Assembly: GCA_964023275.1 (NCBI GenBank)
Contig: OZ029914.1
Location: forward strand, 46,950,530-47,014,529
Direction: 5' to 3'
Length of the DNA stretch: 64,000 nucleotides
Source of the DNA: Norana najaformis
Lineage: Eukaryota > Annelida > Clitellata > Crassiclitellata > Hormogastridae
A program made the position numbers and the translations under genes. This document shows positions 36,501-47,679 of the stretch, in pieces (the stretch's first letter is position 1; each line of letters opens with the position of its first letter). Under the pieces are notes generated by a model that saw nothing but the letters and a program-made list of their open reading frames with translations, was not told where the DNA came from and did not search any database.

Positions 36501-39500
36501 AGAAACGACAATACAGGGACAGGTAATAACAGACAAACAGACTCACACATACACCTAGACGCACACTGTGACATACATCTGCGCTTAACAGCATCATATT
36601 CATTCGTATTGCACTGCATTAAATGGCACCGCAATGCATCACTATTGTGTTAAATTCATTGACATATTTTACTGAAGTGATCTTACAATATGATTCCACT
36701 CTATATTTACTTTGCAGCTTCTGCGCAGGTCTTACACTCAAAACTGAAAAGACTCCTTTACCACAAATCTTATTCTTCTTCTTTCACTTATCTCACTTTC
36801 CGGTTCAGTTCCAAACACCATCTACCATAGCCATCTGACTGTTTCTTGACAATCTGTCTGCCTGCCTGCCTGACTCTTGAATCTTGACCTGGAACCGAAC
36901 CCTTCATGTCTATCGATTTTGTTTTCACTGACCGCCTGTGGATAAGCTTGGGTTCCGCGACTCAGCTTTCGTTGGGCGATGTACAAACAATTACGATTAC
37001 GATAGGTAATTAATCCTATTGATATGACTAAGAACTAAGCAAGACGTGTAGCATACACTCAACAGCAGAAATTAGAGCAGCGAACTCTTTACAGTTTTGT
37101 TGATTTCAAGATGCATGTGATAATATTGATAGGAGCCAACAACAAAGTTTGTCCAAACTCGTCTACGACACCTACCGGCTGAAGGAATCAACTTAACCGT
37201 CGTAATGAGGCTTAAACGAGACAGTCAACAACTGAACAACACAGGGGGGGAAATAATTTCCTCTGTCGACCACAGGATATCCGTTCAAGTGCCAAGAAAC
37301 GCCTTCCGACTAACCGTTGAAATAACATTGCAGGTCAGTGAATGCGGTGCCTTTATTAATGTGTATTAACAATATGCTATTAAAAGAAAATTAATAATGT
37401 TCATTGATGTTTGATGATGATGATGATGACGACGACGATTGATGATGATGATGACGATGCTGATGCTGCTGATGCTGTTGATGATGATGATGAGTTCTCT
37501 GCCCGAAGGCAGGTCCATTGGCTTTATGCCATCCGGGGATGAGATGAGTGAGTTGGTTTCTCATTGCCTTCCTCACAGGCAATTGTGGGTGAGCAACTTG
37601 TCCAAGGCCGCTACGCAGTGGCTTGAGGCAGATTCGAAACCGCGACCCTCCGGTTAGGAGGCACCGACCATACCACTACGCCACCGCGTCCCACTTATTA
37701 AATTAATGTTTATTAAAGTATTATTTATGCTAGGAAACAAGTTTAAAATTAAGGTTATCTCATCTTTATCTCTTCTTAAATCTATCACTGGTGTATTTTT
37801 GTGGCATTAAGACTGACATTTCATTCTGCTTGATTGAGGAGAGGATCACACTATATTTGTTTATCAAAGTTAAACTAGAACCTGAGCAAAGTGGAATAGT
37901 TGATAAAATTATTTAGGCTGCCTACAATGTTGATATTGTTTGCTTCGTGATGAAAGTCGACTATGTCCTTTTAGTAGGTTTTTAGCAAATTTATTACTCT
38001 AAAGTAAACTACGAAGACATTTTGATGGATTTCACATAACTGAGAACTGGTAAATCACCATTGCTGCCGGATCTAAATTCAGATGAGCGCATGTGGACAG
38101 TCAGTTACTGCGTATGACGATGGTGCTGGTATTATGCTATTATTTCTATATTCAATAAGCGCCACTGCCTAATGACAAAGCAGCGAAAGACGGCGCTGAA
38201 CAATTGTGGGTAAAAAGGACTTGCTCAAGGTCCCTACACATTATGCTTGGCCATCTCAGGGGGCTATAACCCGCACATTCCGCTTTACAAGGCTAGCGCT
38301 CACATCAATCGGCTAATACTATCGTTGTTGTCGTGATAGGTAATTCCGGCGGATTCTTCGGCTCTTAGCGAACTGAAGAGTAGATATGATGGTTGCGAGA
38401 ACATTCTCGGCTCCAGCCCAATCGTCTGTTTGGGCTGCAGCCACAGCCCCCAACAACCGTTGATCTTTTCCATAACAAACCCTTTCGGGGGCAAGCACAA
38501 GCGACCGGCAATCGAGACTACAGAAACAAAGAGCGGGGAGAAGAACCGCAAGGAGTCCAACTTACCCCGCCTAAGCAACGTCAGTGGATCAGAAGGTTCA
38601 GGTAAGTCAATACACGTCCGCGGTACCAAGGATTGTATGAGTTCTATGTTTCTATGTACATATATTTCCATTATTATTTATAATAATTGCAAAATATTAA
38701 CTATTGGAAATTAGTGGCGCCACACACAGAAGATAGTGAGTACAAAAACGACGATGGATTGTATCTTTGTATCTTTGATTGTATCTAGAAGCCAGTGAGG
38801 CTGAAATTGTTGTCTTGCTGACGAAGGAAGCGAACGGCAAGTGGCGATTGAGGCAGGAAATCGTACTCGACTTCCAAAAGGATTCAACGGTCTTTCAGCT
38901 GCAGGAATTGGTTGAACGGTAAAACTGATAACACAATTCTGACAACACTAATTCTTAACACTTTAACTCTTGCTGTGCCTCGTGCAAGAACAGTGTTGCG
39001 CTCTCGGGCATTCAAGCAAATAAAATAGATTCCGTACTATTGTATTGTAATTTGAAATTTATATAGCGCCGTATCAAGAGAAAGCAATCAGAAGCGCTGC
39101 GTGTTAGCCCAAACACTGTTAAATGTCATTAAGAGCAGAAAGTTCATAAGCTTACAAGCACTGCTCAGATATCTAGAAAAGTCACCAGTAGTTGCATTGT
39201 ATTGTATATCGATATATCGAAAAGACTCCTCTTAAGAACTTTCAGAAGAGCAGAACGACATCTGGTTGGCCTTGCCTTATCCTCAAGGTCAAAGGTCGCG
39301 CGAGATCAAAATGCGGCTTCAGAATGAAGAGAACTGCTGTGGTTGAGGACCTAAACTGTACTGCATTCTTTTGCTAAGGTTCCTTCTACTGCGAGCGAGC
39401 AAAAAGATGGAATCGTCGTTGCTGTCGCGGATCGCACAGAACATGGAGCTCTCGCTGAAGGAGCGACCAGCGACAGTCATCGTTCGCCAGGATGTTGATG

Positions 39501-42500
39501 ACAACTCCATTATGCACATCGAAGTCTGCAAGTCGGACAACATCAACAAGGTCATCCAAAAGCTCAAGAATGACAAGTTCACCGACGGTCCACCGACGCA
39601 GAGCATCTTTCTGCGTGAGGGTGACATCATCGAGGTTAGTTTCAACCCCGCGGGGAACATCGACTTCGAGAACGCCATCCCTCGACGCTTTCCCTTCAAC
39701 TCAAATCTGTCGTCAAGTAAACTCTTGACTGAGATCAAGGAGAAGGATATATTCGCCCAGAATGCCAGCGAAACCTATAAGGGAAATGTGCGAGTCAGTC
39801 TTGTCGAAAGGAATTACGAACCGCCGCCCAAGTTCCTACCAAAAGCAAATCAGCAAAATGTGGACAAGAAGCTGATCGCCGAACTCCTTTTGTCTTTGCC
39901 GAAGGTAATCGATGACTTCTGATACAGCTGCCAACTGTAAATGGTAACTTTTGATATCGTGCGTGAAGAAAAAGAATAGTTTATTATATATTTGCTTAAG
40001 GCTAGTGGTAACTTCTGATATCATTCTTGAAGAATAATAGTAATAACTTCTTGTAAATTTCCTAAGGTAAACCGTAACTCCTTGTATCTATGCAAGCAGT
40101 AAATAACTGTTTCTTTCTAAAGGATAACAGAAACTTCATATGTGTTTCTACATAGCCCTGGTATACCTGTGTTCAAGCGATGGGTATTACGCAACAAGTA
40201 ACTTCGCGTAGCTGAGCTAAATGTTTCTTGAGGTAAACAGGTTTCACCTTCTGATGGACTGACCTCAACGAATTCAACAGATTTTGCAGCTAACCTTTGA
40301 AGCGCCATCGCCATGCATTTGAATACTGATGTCATAGAATTTGCTAGATTAGATTAGATTATCACTTGCTGGACTACCCGATTATAGCAATCATTCACTG
40401 GTTCTGTTTTGCTGTTCTGTGTACACAGTTGCCGAAGGAAATCAACAAAAACAAAAGAATTCGTTTTGCAATGCCAAATGCAGGTAATCTAAATCTTCAC
40501 GTTGGAGATACGTTATGTACCACGTTCTCTTCAACTTTAAACAAATGCTATCTAATCCAGCACACGCTTTCCTAACCTGATCTACCTTACTTTGCCTTAC
40601 TTCATACATATAGATATACATATGTATATGCATATACATAGTCATATATATATATATAAATTACACATTCTTACAAATCTTTAGTCTATTTGAATAACAT
40701 CGCATTTAATTCCATCAAATCCGACTGACCGTTCAGGGCCATTGACGGAGGAATACTTCCAACAACTGTCAGAAGACTTGGGTCCCGAATGGGTCATCGT
40801 TGCTGGCCGTCTAAAGTTCAGCAAAGCGGCCGTGGAGCGCATAACGGCCACCTACGCCGACCTCAAGAAATCCGATGCAACAGAGAAGTCCATCAAACAC
40901 ATGCTCACCGATTGGTTCAAGACTTCGTCTAAATCTAACGACAAGGTGACGCAGCATAAACTGTCCATCTATTGTCGCACCATGCTATATTCTCTAGTGT
41001 AGTATAGTTTGGTATAGTGTAGTCTCGTGTAGTGTGCGGCGATGTAGTATAGTGTTCCGTGGCTTAGTGTTGTATAGTAGAATTTGGCAGAGTGTTGATG
41101 GTAGTGTAGTCGGGTGTAGTCGAATGTATTTGAGTGTAGTCGATGTAGTCTATTTGTGTTTGAATGCTTAGAGTATAGCAGAACATAGTGCGCAGTAGTT
41201 TAGTCGTGTGTAGCAAAAGGTATTTTAGTGTAGTCGAGTGTAGTCTATTGTGTATGAATGTTAATGTAACAGAATAAAGTGTAGAGTATTTTAGTAGAGC
41301 GTAGTACTCTGTAGTGAATTGCCATAATCTAGTAGTCTACAAATTACGATGAATTCAGGTGGAAGATTTGCGGATGGCATTGATGGAAGCTGGAAGGAAC
41401 GACTTGGCAGAGGAATTGGCGGCCAAGAACAAAGAATATCGACAGGAAATGGAAAAGAGAACAGAAGGTAGAATTTACAAATCCATCTATTTGCTATCTG
41501 ACCAATTATGTAGAGCCTTTACGGAACCACTGAAACACGCTGATAGTTCTAGAGACAGAAGCGACTTGAAATTTAGGCTGAGGATCATTTTTATGTGCGG
41601 TTCAATTCCTGCATAAATTAACTGTGTCCAGAAAAAGGACTACTGCCAAAAACAATGGCAAAGAATTATTAAATTTACCTCGAACTAAGAGTTTCTTTTC
41701 GTGCTTATTTGCAAATATTTTATAGTTCATTAACGGTCCCTTTATAATGACATCAAACTATAACGCAATTATTTTCGTCAACTCGAATCCATAATGGTTT
41801 TAAGCGAAAAAGTCATAATTTTTATTAAATATTTGCTTCAAAATTAAATTCATGGCGCAAAACGTTTGCTTAAAGAATCTTTGGATACAGGATGGACATG
41901 CGTGCATCTTACCAACTTCTGCAATAGGCTGACAAGAAGTGAATCTTACCTACACCTCCAATGGATTGACATAAGTCATTCTTACCAGCGTCGACATTAT
42001 CGTAGTGGGGTTACTTTTTCTGGACATCGTGTAATAGGGTTCCTTTTTTCTGGACATCGTGTACTGTTGCTATGCATTTACGTTTCCTAGAGGCAAATTT
42101 GCAGAAGATCATTAAGGCATACTGTGGCAGCGAAGCGGCTGTGAAGGCGTGGAAGAAGGTGGCGAAGGCCCTGGGATTGAATGAGAACGACATTCTGGCC
42201 ATCCAGGGAGAACAGACGGAGACGGTTAACAGGGAGATGGTGGAAGGGATGCTGAGGAGGTGGAAGGAGAACTGCGGGCGATCGGCCAACAAGGACAATC
42301 TCGTCGTCTGCCTCCGCAACCTCAAACTCACTGAAGCAGCCAGTCAGTCATACTCATTGGCATCATCATCGGCATCATCAACATCGCCATCTTTATTTTC
42401 TTCTTTTTCTTCGTCTATATTTTACTAGTTTTTTTCTTTTCGTACTCCTTCTCCTCTTCTTATATTCTTTATCACTGAACTGTTGATGTGTTTACTGTTG

Positions 42501-43232
42501 TCTGTTTACCGTAACTCCTCCTCCTGTCGGATCTAACTAAAGCTGCACGCGGAGTCTAATTAAGCTTCTGATGAGCATGGGCGCGACAGAATAGGGCTTT
42601 TATGTTCAAACGACTTAACCTGCGCCCTTTAGCTATAGGCCAATTCGTCTTTGGTTGCTCGATCAAATGAATGTAATGTACAGTGCAAGTACAAGTGGTG
42701 TATTAATTAATCGTTTGATTTGAAATGCTACAGTAATCGTTACCCAGAGATTTCTACATCGCCCAAAGAAAGTCACGTCACGGGGACCAGCTTATATCCA
42801 GGCGCTCAGCCAAAACAAAATCGATAAATAAAAAGGATTCGGTTCCAGGTCAAGATCCAAATTCAGGCAGAGAGTGACAGAGTGGCAGCTACGGTGGGTG
42901 ATGTTTGGGACTGGAGCGGGGAGAAAAATAAGAGGAAGAAGGGGAGTCAGGATAGGAACTTTGAAAGCGGAATGTTTTCAGTTTTGAGTAAAAGTATTGC
43001 TTAGGTCACTGTTAGATTTAGGCCTATTGGGCCTAGGATGACTGACGGAGTAATAGAGTCAACTGTGGGCGAGACAGAAGAATTACCTGCGAGGAGCAGT
43101 TTCTACGCGTCAATTTCAGTGGAAGTTTCGATTATTGCTAAAAGTCTGAAAATAAATTATTTTATTAACTAATTGCATAATTGACGCTTTTTTGCCATTA
43201 TTTTTGCAGGCAAAGTCGGCCTTGTTCGCTAG
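33511..43232 (+). CDS. Charged-repeat ZU5-ZU5-UPA-death-death protein
   Basis: Twelve exons by splice sites and phases: 33511-34667, 35444-35648, 36376-36522, 37133-37333, 38340-38601, 38789-38918, 39379-39904, 40429-40483, 40737-40945, 41359-41467, 42091-42342, 43210-43232; 3276 bases, 1091 aa. ATG 33511 (MADNFEAEY) follows an acceptor and an in-frame stop, so a noncoding 5' exon is likely. Residues about 27-385 are nine 40-residue Glu/Arg/Lys repeats, predicted single helix or coiled coil. ZU5-1 (about 386-503) shows LAEHEELVSSMI and PYPQGQRSREIK. ZU5-2 (about 504-657) shows GGEIISSVDHRISVQVP and LGSSPIVCLG. UPA spans about 658-876 (NGKWRLRQEI; REGDIIEVSF). Two death domains follow (about 895-1000, 1001-1091; LGPEWVIVAGRL, WKKVAKALGL). 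Ankyrin and PIDD share ZU5-ZU5-UPA-DD. The exon 1 donor (GT/GTAGGT, phase 2) and the last junction are the least certain. Role inferred: cytosolic death-domain adaptor. Confidence 0.8.
33592..34665 (+). repeat. Coding 120-bp minisatellite, about nine units
   Basis: Exactly 120-bp period, each unit coding 40 residues with elements ERLRPKVEEE, LRPKEEERLRREEEEKRRK and a variable DLRYWENEEG segment. Units 1-4 resemble units 6-9: the KNEEKG ending in 1 and 6, VYFAYW in 2 and 7. This implies a later 600-bp duplication. Because 120 is a multiple of 3 and the unit lacks stops, other frames are open too. Confidence 0.95.
34835..35108 (+). repeat. LINE 3' end, copy D
   Basis: Plus-strand blocks caccacccaccgcagtgata, ttggatctcgacctggaaca, cgacttagccttcattgagc and a decayed gagattacagatac tail, matching 36840-37010 and 48470-48660. 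In intron 1 of the death-domain gene. Confidence 0.55.
35672..35995 (-). mobile_element. LINE C-terminal fragment with ATTACA tail
   Basis: The minus strand encodes RSFAYVGPNSWKRLSRELR and FRRRLKSVLFD, the usual C-terminal end of a CR1/Jockey-like reverse transcriptase. It runs on to gcgctatataaatgtcagat and a terminal ATTACAATTACA tail. Starts only about 25 bases after exon 35444-35648. Confidence 0.75.
35950..36150 (+). mobile_element. LINE C-terminal fragment, opposite orientation
   Basis: The + strand encodes FTVAGSF, LPPHVRNSL and LRSKLKTYLL, then a stop: a second retrotransposon end pointing the other way. The two ends abut or overlap near 35960-35990, giving a head-to-head pair. Confidence 0.6.
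36720..37010 (+). repeat. LINE 3' end with GATTAC tail, copy E
   Basis: Starts with an RT-end relic (acactcaaaactgaaaagac), then cttgaatcttgacctggaac, ctatcgattttgttttcact, cagctttcgttgggcgatg and a terminal ttacgattacgata. Intron 3 of the death-domain gene. Confidence 0.65.
37490..37692 (-). repeat. tRNA-derived SINE
   Basis: Read on the minus strand it starts GGGACGCGGTGGCGTAGTGG (A box) and contains GCGGTTTCGAATCTG (B box), followed by a body with CCTTGGACAAGTTGC. It is preceded on the + strand by a gat/tga simple repeat at 37410-37490. The head is too diverged to be a working tRNA gene. Confidence 0.75.
38190..38310 (-). repeat. SINE-like repeat
   Basis: On the minus strand it holds GAGCGCTAGCCTTGTAAAGC and GCGGGTTATAGCC, resembling degraded A and B boxes, and later CCTTGAGCAAGTCC. 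It ends about 30 bases before exon 38340-38601. Confidence 0.5.
39050..39110 (-). repeat. ATTACA-tailed retroelement 3' end
   Basis: Contains attgtaatttgaaatttata and tagcgccgtatcaagagaaa on the + strand, the same tail type as 35672 and 24000. Confidence 0.5.
39252..39345 (+). pseudogene. Partial second copy of the ZU5-1 exon
   Basis: Bases 39252-39322 repeat 36374-36444 of the death-domain gene with a single noticed mismatch, covering the acceptor AG, NDIWLALPYPQGQ and SREIKMRLQ. After that the copy diverges (NEENCC) and hits a stop in frame. It sits in the intron between exons 38789-38918 and 39379-39904. If spliced in, it would truncate the protein. Confidence 0.85.
39896..40438 (+). other. 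Intron flanked by a 10-bp direct repeat
   Basis: TTGCCGAAGG occurs at the exon/intron edge (39896-39905) and again at the next exon start (40429-40438). The donor GT follows the first TTGCCGAAG; both the AG before the second copy and the AG within it could serve as acceptor, in the same phase. The intron holds about three degenerate 65-bp tandem units (39938-40140) that each start near ggtaactt. Confidence 0.6.
40985..41340. repeat. Imperfect AGTGTAGTC-type repeat
   Basis: Most of this intron of the death-domain gene consists of degenerate tagtgtag, gagtgtagtc and gtatagtg words, an old low-complexity minisatellite. Confidence 0.75.
42735..42960 (-). repeat. LINE 3' end with GATTAC-type tail, copy F
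   Basis: Plus-strand start gtaatcgttacc then agatttctacatcgcccaaa, gaccagctta, caaaacaaaatcgataaata and ggttccaggtcaagatcc, matching 14950-15140. Minus orientation, last intron of the death-domain gene. Confidence 0.65.
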
Positions 43233-43737
43233 AGGTCATGACGACAAAATCACAGATACTATAGTTTAAATGGTCACATTGAAATCCCAAGGGTTGCATT
43301 TGAACGATATTGTGTTTGAACATAATACTGTAACTATATAGGGTCGCCCGTCTATGCTGTGTGTCCGACGTGTTGCTCTTTTGATTAAGATATGATTTTT
43401 CAATTTAAAGCTTGTTACAACATTGATCTATGGAAGCAAATTAATGTAATGTACATGTAAATGTAAACTCCCGAATATCCACAGCCCCACACAATATCCC
43501 CATCAGGGAGACCATCTCAATCACCGACGCTTTGTTAAATCAAATCGGCAAAAATTGGGTTGTCTGGTCAGTTTTGACCCCAGATCAGAATCTGGGGTCA
43601 ACATAAAGATTTGATCATCAATGGCTCAACACTCATACTCTTTACAACCTTTATAATTATAAAATAGACATATGTCAGTTTATGTGTAAGACCTTCGTGT
43701 ACATGTAACTCTGTATTGGACAAAGCAGTGTCGATGT

Positions 43738-43975
43738 CTATTTGTCTCTATATGTCTGTCGCTCTCTCATTCTCTCTTTTTCTCTCTCTCTGTCTCTCTG
43801 TCTCTATCTCTTTCTGTCTGTCCTTCTGTCCCTCTCTGTCCTTCTCTCCATCTCTGTCTGTCTCTGTCTGTCTCTGTCTGTCTCTGCCTGTCTCTGTCTG
43901 TCTCTGTCTTTTTCTGTCTGTCTCTGTCTGTCTCTGTCTGTCACTCTCTCTCTCTCTCTTTCTCTCTCTCTCACC
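43738..43975. repeat. TCTG/TCTC microsatellite
   Basis: Long pyrimidine-rich run of tctg, tctc and gtct words. The Ser/Leu/Cys-rich ORFs over it are artefacts. Confidence 0.95.
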
Positions 43976-44689
43976 TTATTGGGAAATACTTATATTACAT
44001 ATCATGCAGTATAAATACACAAGTAATGTTCATTAGCAACAGACATTATCGTAGCTAAGACACTCGAAGATGTAAATTGTCCAGTGTTAAATCACATTCA
44101 ATGTCGCATAATACAAGACTGTCTCCCTATTACTCTAAATGGTCACAATTGTTACTATTGGAATATTGGAAACTCGTTGCCTTGTCATTGTAAACAACAA
44201 AGAAAGTGGTTGTCCAGTTGTTGCCTTGCTGTTGTCATGGTTAAGCCTCAACCAAATAACAATACAATACAACTGATATCTGATAATGCCCTCCTTACAA
44301 AGTTCAGAAATGCACACTGAACCCAGGCAACAGGAAATCATGAACAGTTTTTGAGCTAAAAAATCCTTCAGCTGAGAACGACGCCTCTATTTACTTGAAT
44401 TGTACAAAACGCTGTTTATCCACCACGTTCGTCGGGTCCACGCTGGCCATCAGTTACTCCAATGGCGTAGGCTGGCGGGCTGTGGGTCCAACCAACAAAT
44501 AGGCCTACGGCTGTCTGGGCAGGATTTAACTGTATGTCAATTACAAGAAGTCGCTTCTTTAGCTTTAATTTCTAAATGAACTGATTATTGTTACAAAACA
44601 ATGTTTGAAGTAACATCTGACGACGATGTTATCGTTTCAGCCAAATGTAGGCCTAAATATATGCCCTAAGCTTACACGGTTTTATATAA

Positions 44690-44935
44690 CGATCGTATGG
44701 CCTCGACGCTGCTCTATTTGAAATAATTGTTCGGGTGAGATCCTTCATCACCGCTGCCCGTTTGATTGGGTGACACGCCATTTAAGGTCCCAGTGTACGG
44801 ACCGTGCTAGCCCGAGATTCAAATCTTCGAAATATATTCACTATCGGTATGCGAACCGGCATCCTCATGCACAGAGGCGCTTTGACGTATACTTAACCAA
44901 TGTAGGTAACCAGGCCAAGATATATGGTAAAGGTG
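44690..44935 (-). repeat. SINE-like repeat, copy 1
   Basis: Shares blocks gggtgagatccttca, ctgcccg, aaggtccc and acggaccgtgctagcccgag with the reverse complement of 54573-54865. On the minus strand a B-box-like GCCGGTTCGCATACC precedes these, which suggests a tRNA-derived head. Confidence 0.6.
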
Positions 44936-45717
44936 CAGCAGGTACGGTTAGAAGTAAGCCCATAAGTCAGTCGTATTTGAACTAAGAAAGTCATTCTAAA
45001 TGACCTGTCTACGCTTTTTAACGTTAGTTAGACATAGTAAGTATTAATTGGCAACTTTTATAGCTCCTGTGCATAATGCACAAAGCATAAATCCGTTGGT
45101 GCACAAAAACCAAGCCGGTCATGTCAATACCAGAAAGTTAGTCCGCCGAGACAAAGGCAGCCATTCCAAAAAGTGCGTCTTAAATTGAGACTGGTTACAT
45201 AACAGACTGAGCAGAACAAACAGATGCAGGGAGCGAGTATAATTTGGCCAGCATGCTCACAGACATAAGTTTATTTGGCAGTCATGTGTCCAACGTCATG
45301 TGTAGAACATTGTGAAGCCCATATGACAACATGCCCATAGGAGCTTTATATGTCCTACATACGAAGATGTTGTTGGGAAAACAGTCACTCTAGGCCATAG
45401 CAAGATATTATTCTGATCTTACAAATAATCGGACAAAACTGTAGGCCTATGCAAAAGTTCAGAAATGTGCATCAGAACATTTCTCGTGTTATCTATAGGA
45501 GCAGGATGCTCAACGGAGCGAAACTGAAGTGATTTCAGAAATTTATCATTTCCACGTAAACATAAAAACAGGATGCTCACACTTCCATTACTTACATACA
45601 TATACACATATACACGTATACACATAAAGGCACATTTACATACATGGAACAGTGCAACAGTTTCTAACATAAAGTAATTCGTTACACCTTATCTTAAATT
45701 ATAATGATATTATTAAA

Positions 45718-45958
45718 ATGATAATAGCAACAACAACAGCAGCAACAGGAATAATGCCAACATTAACAATGACAACAAAAGCACTATTACTACTACCACT
45801 ACTACTACTACTACAACTCCCACTACTACCACTACTACCACTACTACTACCACCACTACTACCACTACCACTCCCACTACTTCCACTACTACTACCACTA
45901 CTACTACCACTCCTCCTCCTCCTTCTCCTCCTCCTTCTCCTCCTCCTCCACCTTCTCT

Positions 45959-46002
<44 letters not shown>

Positions 46003-46065
46003 GTAATAATAATGATAATAATTATAGTAATAATAATAATAATAATAGTAATAATAAACATTAAT
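45718..46065. repeat. CTA/CTC trinucleotide array
   Basis: Consecutive acaa, acta/ccac, cctc/ctcc and cta blocks grading into aat repeats. It yields poly-Leu, poly-Val and poly-Ser ORFs on both strands, none of them credible as genes. Confidence 0.95.
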
Positions 46066-46659
46066 AACAATATCAGATATTAGATTTAAACAATAATTTA
46101 GGGTTTAAAAATAAAATAACAAGATGAATAAGAAATACAATAATTTTTTACAATTTTAATCAAATCAAAAAACAAAGCAACAATGAAACCTTAGAGTGAG
46201 TGTTTGCAAATGGGGTATTAGTGTAACAAACCCAAAGTCTGATAGTATGATAGCCACACCAATACATTACATTAATTGTCCTTACATTAATTGTATATTT
46301 AACTACAGCACACATGAAATACTCAAAAATATTTTAATCTAGCGCATGCGAACATTTTATTCAGCTGAAGATATTGCCTTCTGAATTGAACTTTATATTG
46401 CAATTAAAAGCCAATAAATGTTTTATGACATTAGTATAGGCCCACTGCCCTCTAAGAATCTCTCCACGGTTCTTTTCGCCAGTCTATAACGTCTCATCTT
46501 TAGTCCTCATGAAGAACTGAAATAAATTTGAGCGTGAATGATTTCCAAATGACACAAAAACCGTCGATCATTACAATCTCACACATTCCGTCATTTTCTG
46601 GTCGCAGACGACGTGTAACTTCAGCCTTCAAATCACAGTTGTTTGGCTTTTCTACAGGT

Positions 46660-47665
46660 TTTCATGTGCTATGTTGAGAATTTTAACCTGTGCAAATTCT
46701 TTGTGACATAAACGCCATTGCAAGCTTTTTTTCTAGTATGAATTTTTGCATGCATATTGAGATAACCACGCTTTGAAAACATTTTGTTGCATAACTGACA
46801 AATGTATGGTGTTTCTCTTGCATGGGTTTCTTTACGGTCTTCAAGATTATGCTTCGATGTAAATACTTTGTGACATAAATTGCACTTGTATGGTTTTTCT
46901 TCAGTGTGGGTTCTCATATGTACAGTCAGATAATCCTGACGTGCAAATGATTTGTGACATAAATTGCAAATAAATGGTTTCTCTCCACTGTGGGTTATTT
47001 TTTGTTTTCCAAAATTACACTTTTATGTAAATGTCTTCTGACATAAATTGCATTTGTACGGTTTTTCTCCAGTGTGGGTTCTTGCATGTATTTCAAAACT
47101 ATTTCTCTACGCAAATGATTAGTGACATAAATTGCAAAATAAATGGCTTTTCTCCAGTGTGGGTTCCTGCATGGTTTTGAAGATACTACACACGTGCAAA
47201 ACCCTTGTGACAAAAATTGCAATTGTACATCTTTTCCCCAGTGTGCGTTCTTGTATGTGCAGACAGGTCACTAGGCTGTGAAAACATTTTGTTGCATAAC
47301 AGACAAATGTAAGGTTTTTCCCTAGTGTGGGTTCTCTCATGTCTTTCAAGACTATGCTTCCTAGCAAATGATATGTGACAAAAATTGCAATTGTATGTTT
47401 TTTCTCTAGTGTGGGTTCTCTCATGTGCTTTCAGGTAGTTCTTCCGTGCAAATGATTTCTCACATAAATCGCACTTGTGTTTTTTTTCTTCAGTGTGGGT
47501 TCTTGTGTGTTCTGTCAGACTTTGCCTCAATATGAAATCTTTGTCACATAAATCTCATTTGTAGGGTTTTTTCTCCACTGTGTGTTCTTAAATGGAGCTT
47601 GAGACTCCAACTCCTTCTAAGTACTTTATTACAAAATTCACATTTGTACAGTTTTTCCTGTTTTT
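46660..47665 (-). pseudogene. C2H2 zinc-finger gene remnant, about 12 fingers
   Basis: Minus-strand translation gives a tandem C2H2 array with TGEKP-type linkers. Readable fingers include KHKCDLCEKSFARKNYLKAH, TYNCNFCHISFARKHSLERH and PYICLLCNKMFSQPSDLSAH, then further left PYKCNLCHKVFTSKHNLE and PYICQLCNKMFSKRGYLNMH. Between 47220 and 46995 the frame shifts repeatedly. Upstream, one finger reads PYK-stop-DLC (TGC to TGA) and an extra A shifts the frame in the GEK linker near 47570. No effector domain was found. Intact, it would have encoded a DNA-binding nuclear protein; as it stands it is most likely dead, although the four-finger block 47186-47530 is still open. Confidence 0.85.
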
Positions 47666-47679
47666 GGCTTCTTGCATTC

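Larger units (their letters stand above)
43240..46640. other. Intergenic region with microsatellites and a SINE
   Basis: No supported gene. It holds a TCTC/TCTG repeat (43738-43975), a SINE-like repeat (44690-44935), and trinucleotide arrays (45718-46065). The other open frames have no recognisable domains. Confidence 0.6.

Noticed and set aside
43716..44036. Ser/Leu/Cys-rich ORFs of about 100 codons
   Set aside because: Products of the TCTG/TCTC microsatellite.
45699..46083. Poly-Leu, poly-Val and poly-Ser ORFs
   Set aside because: Products of CTA/CTC/AAT trinucleotide repeats.
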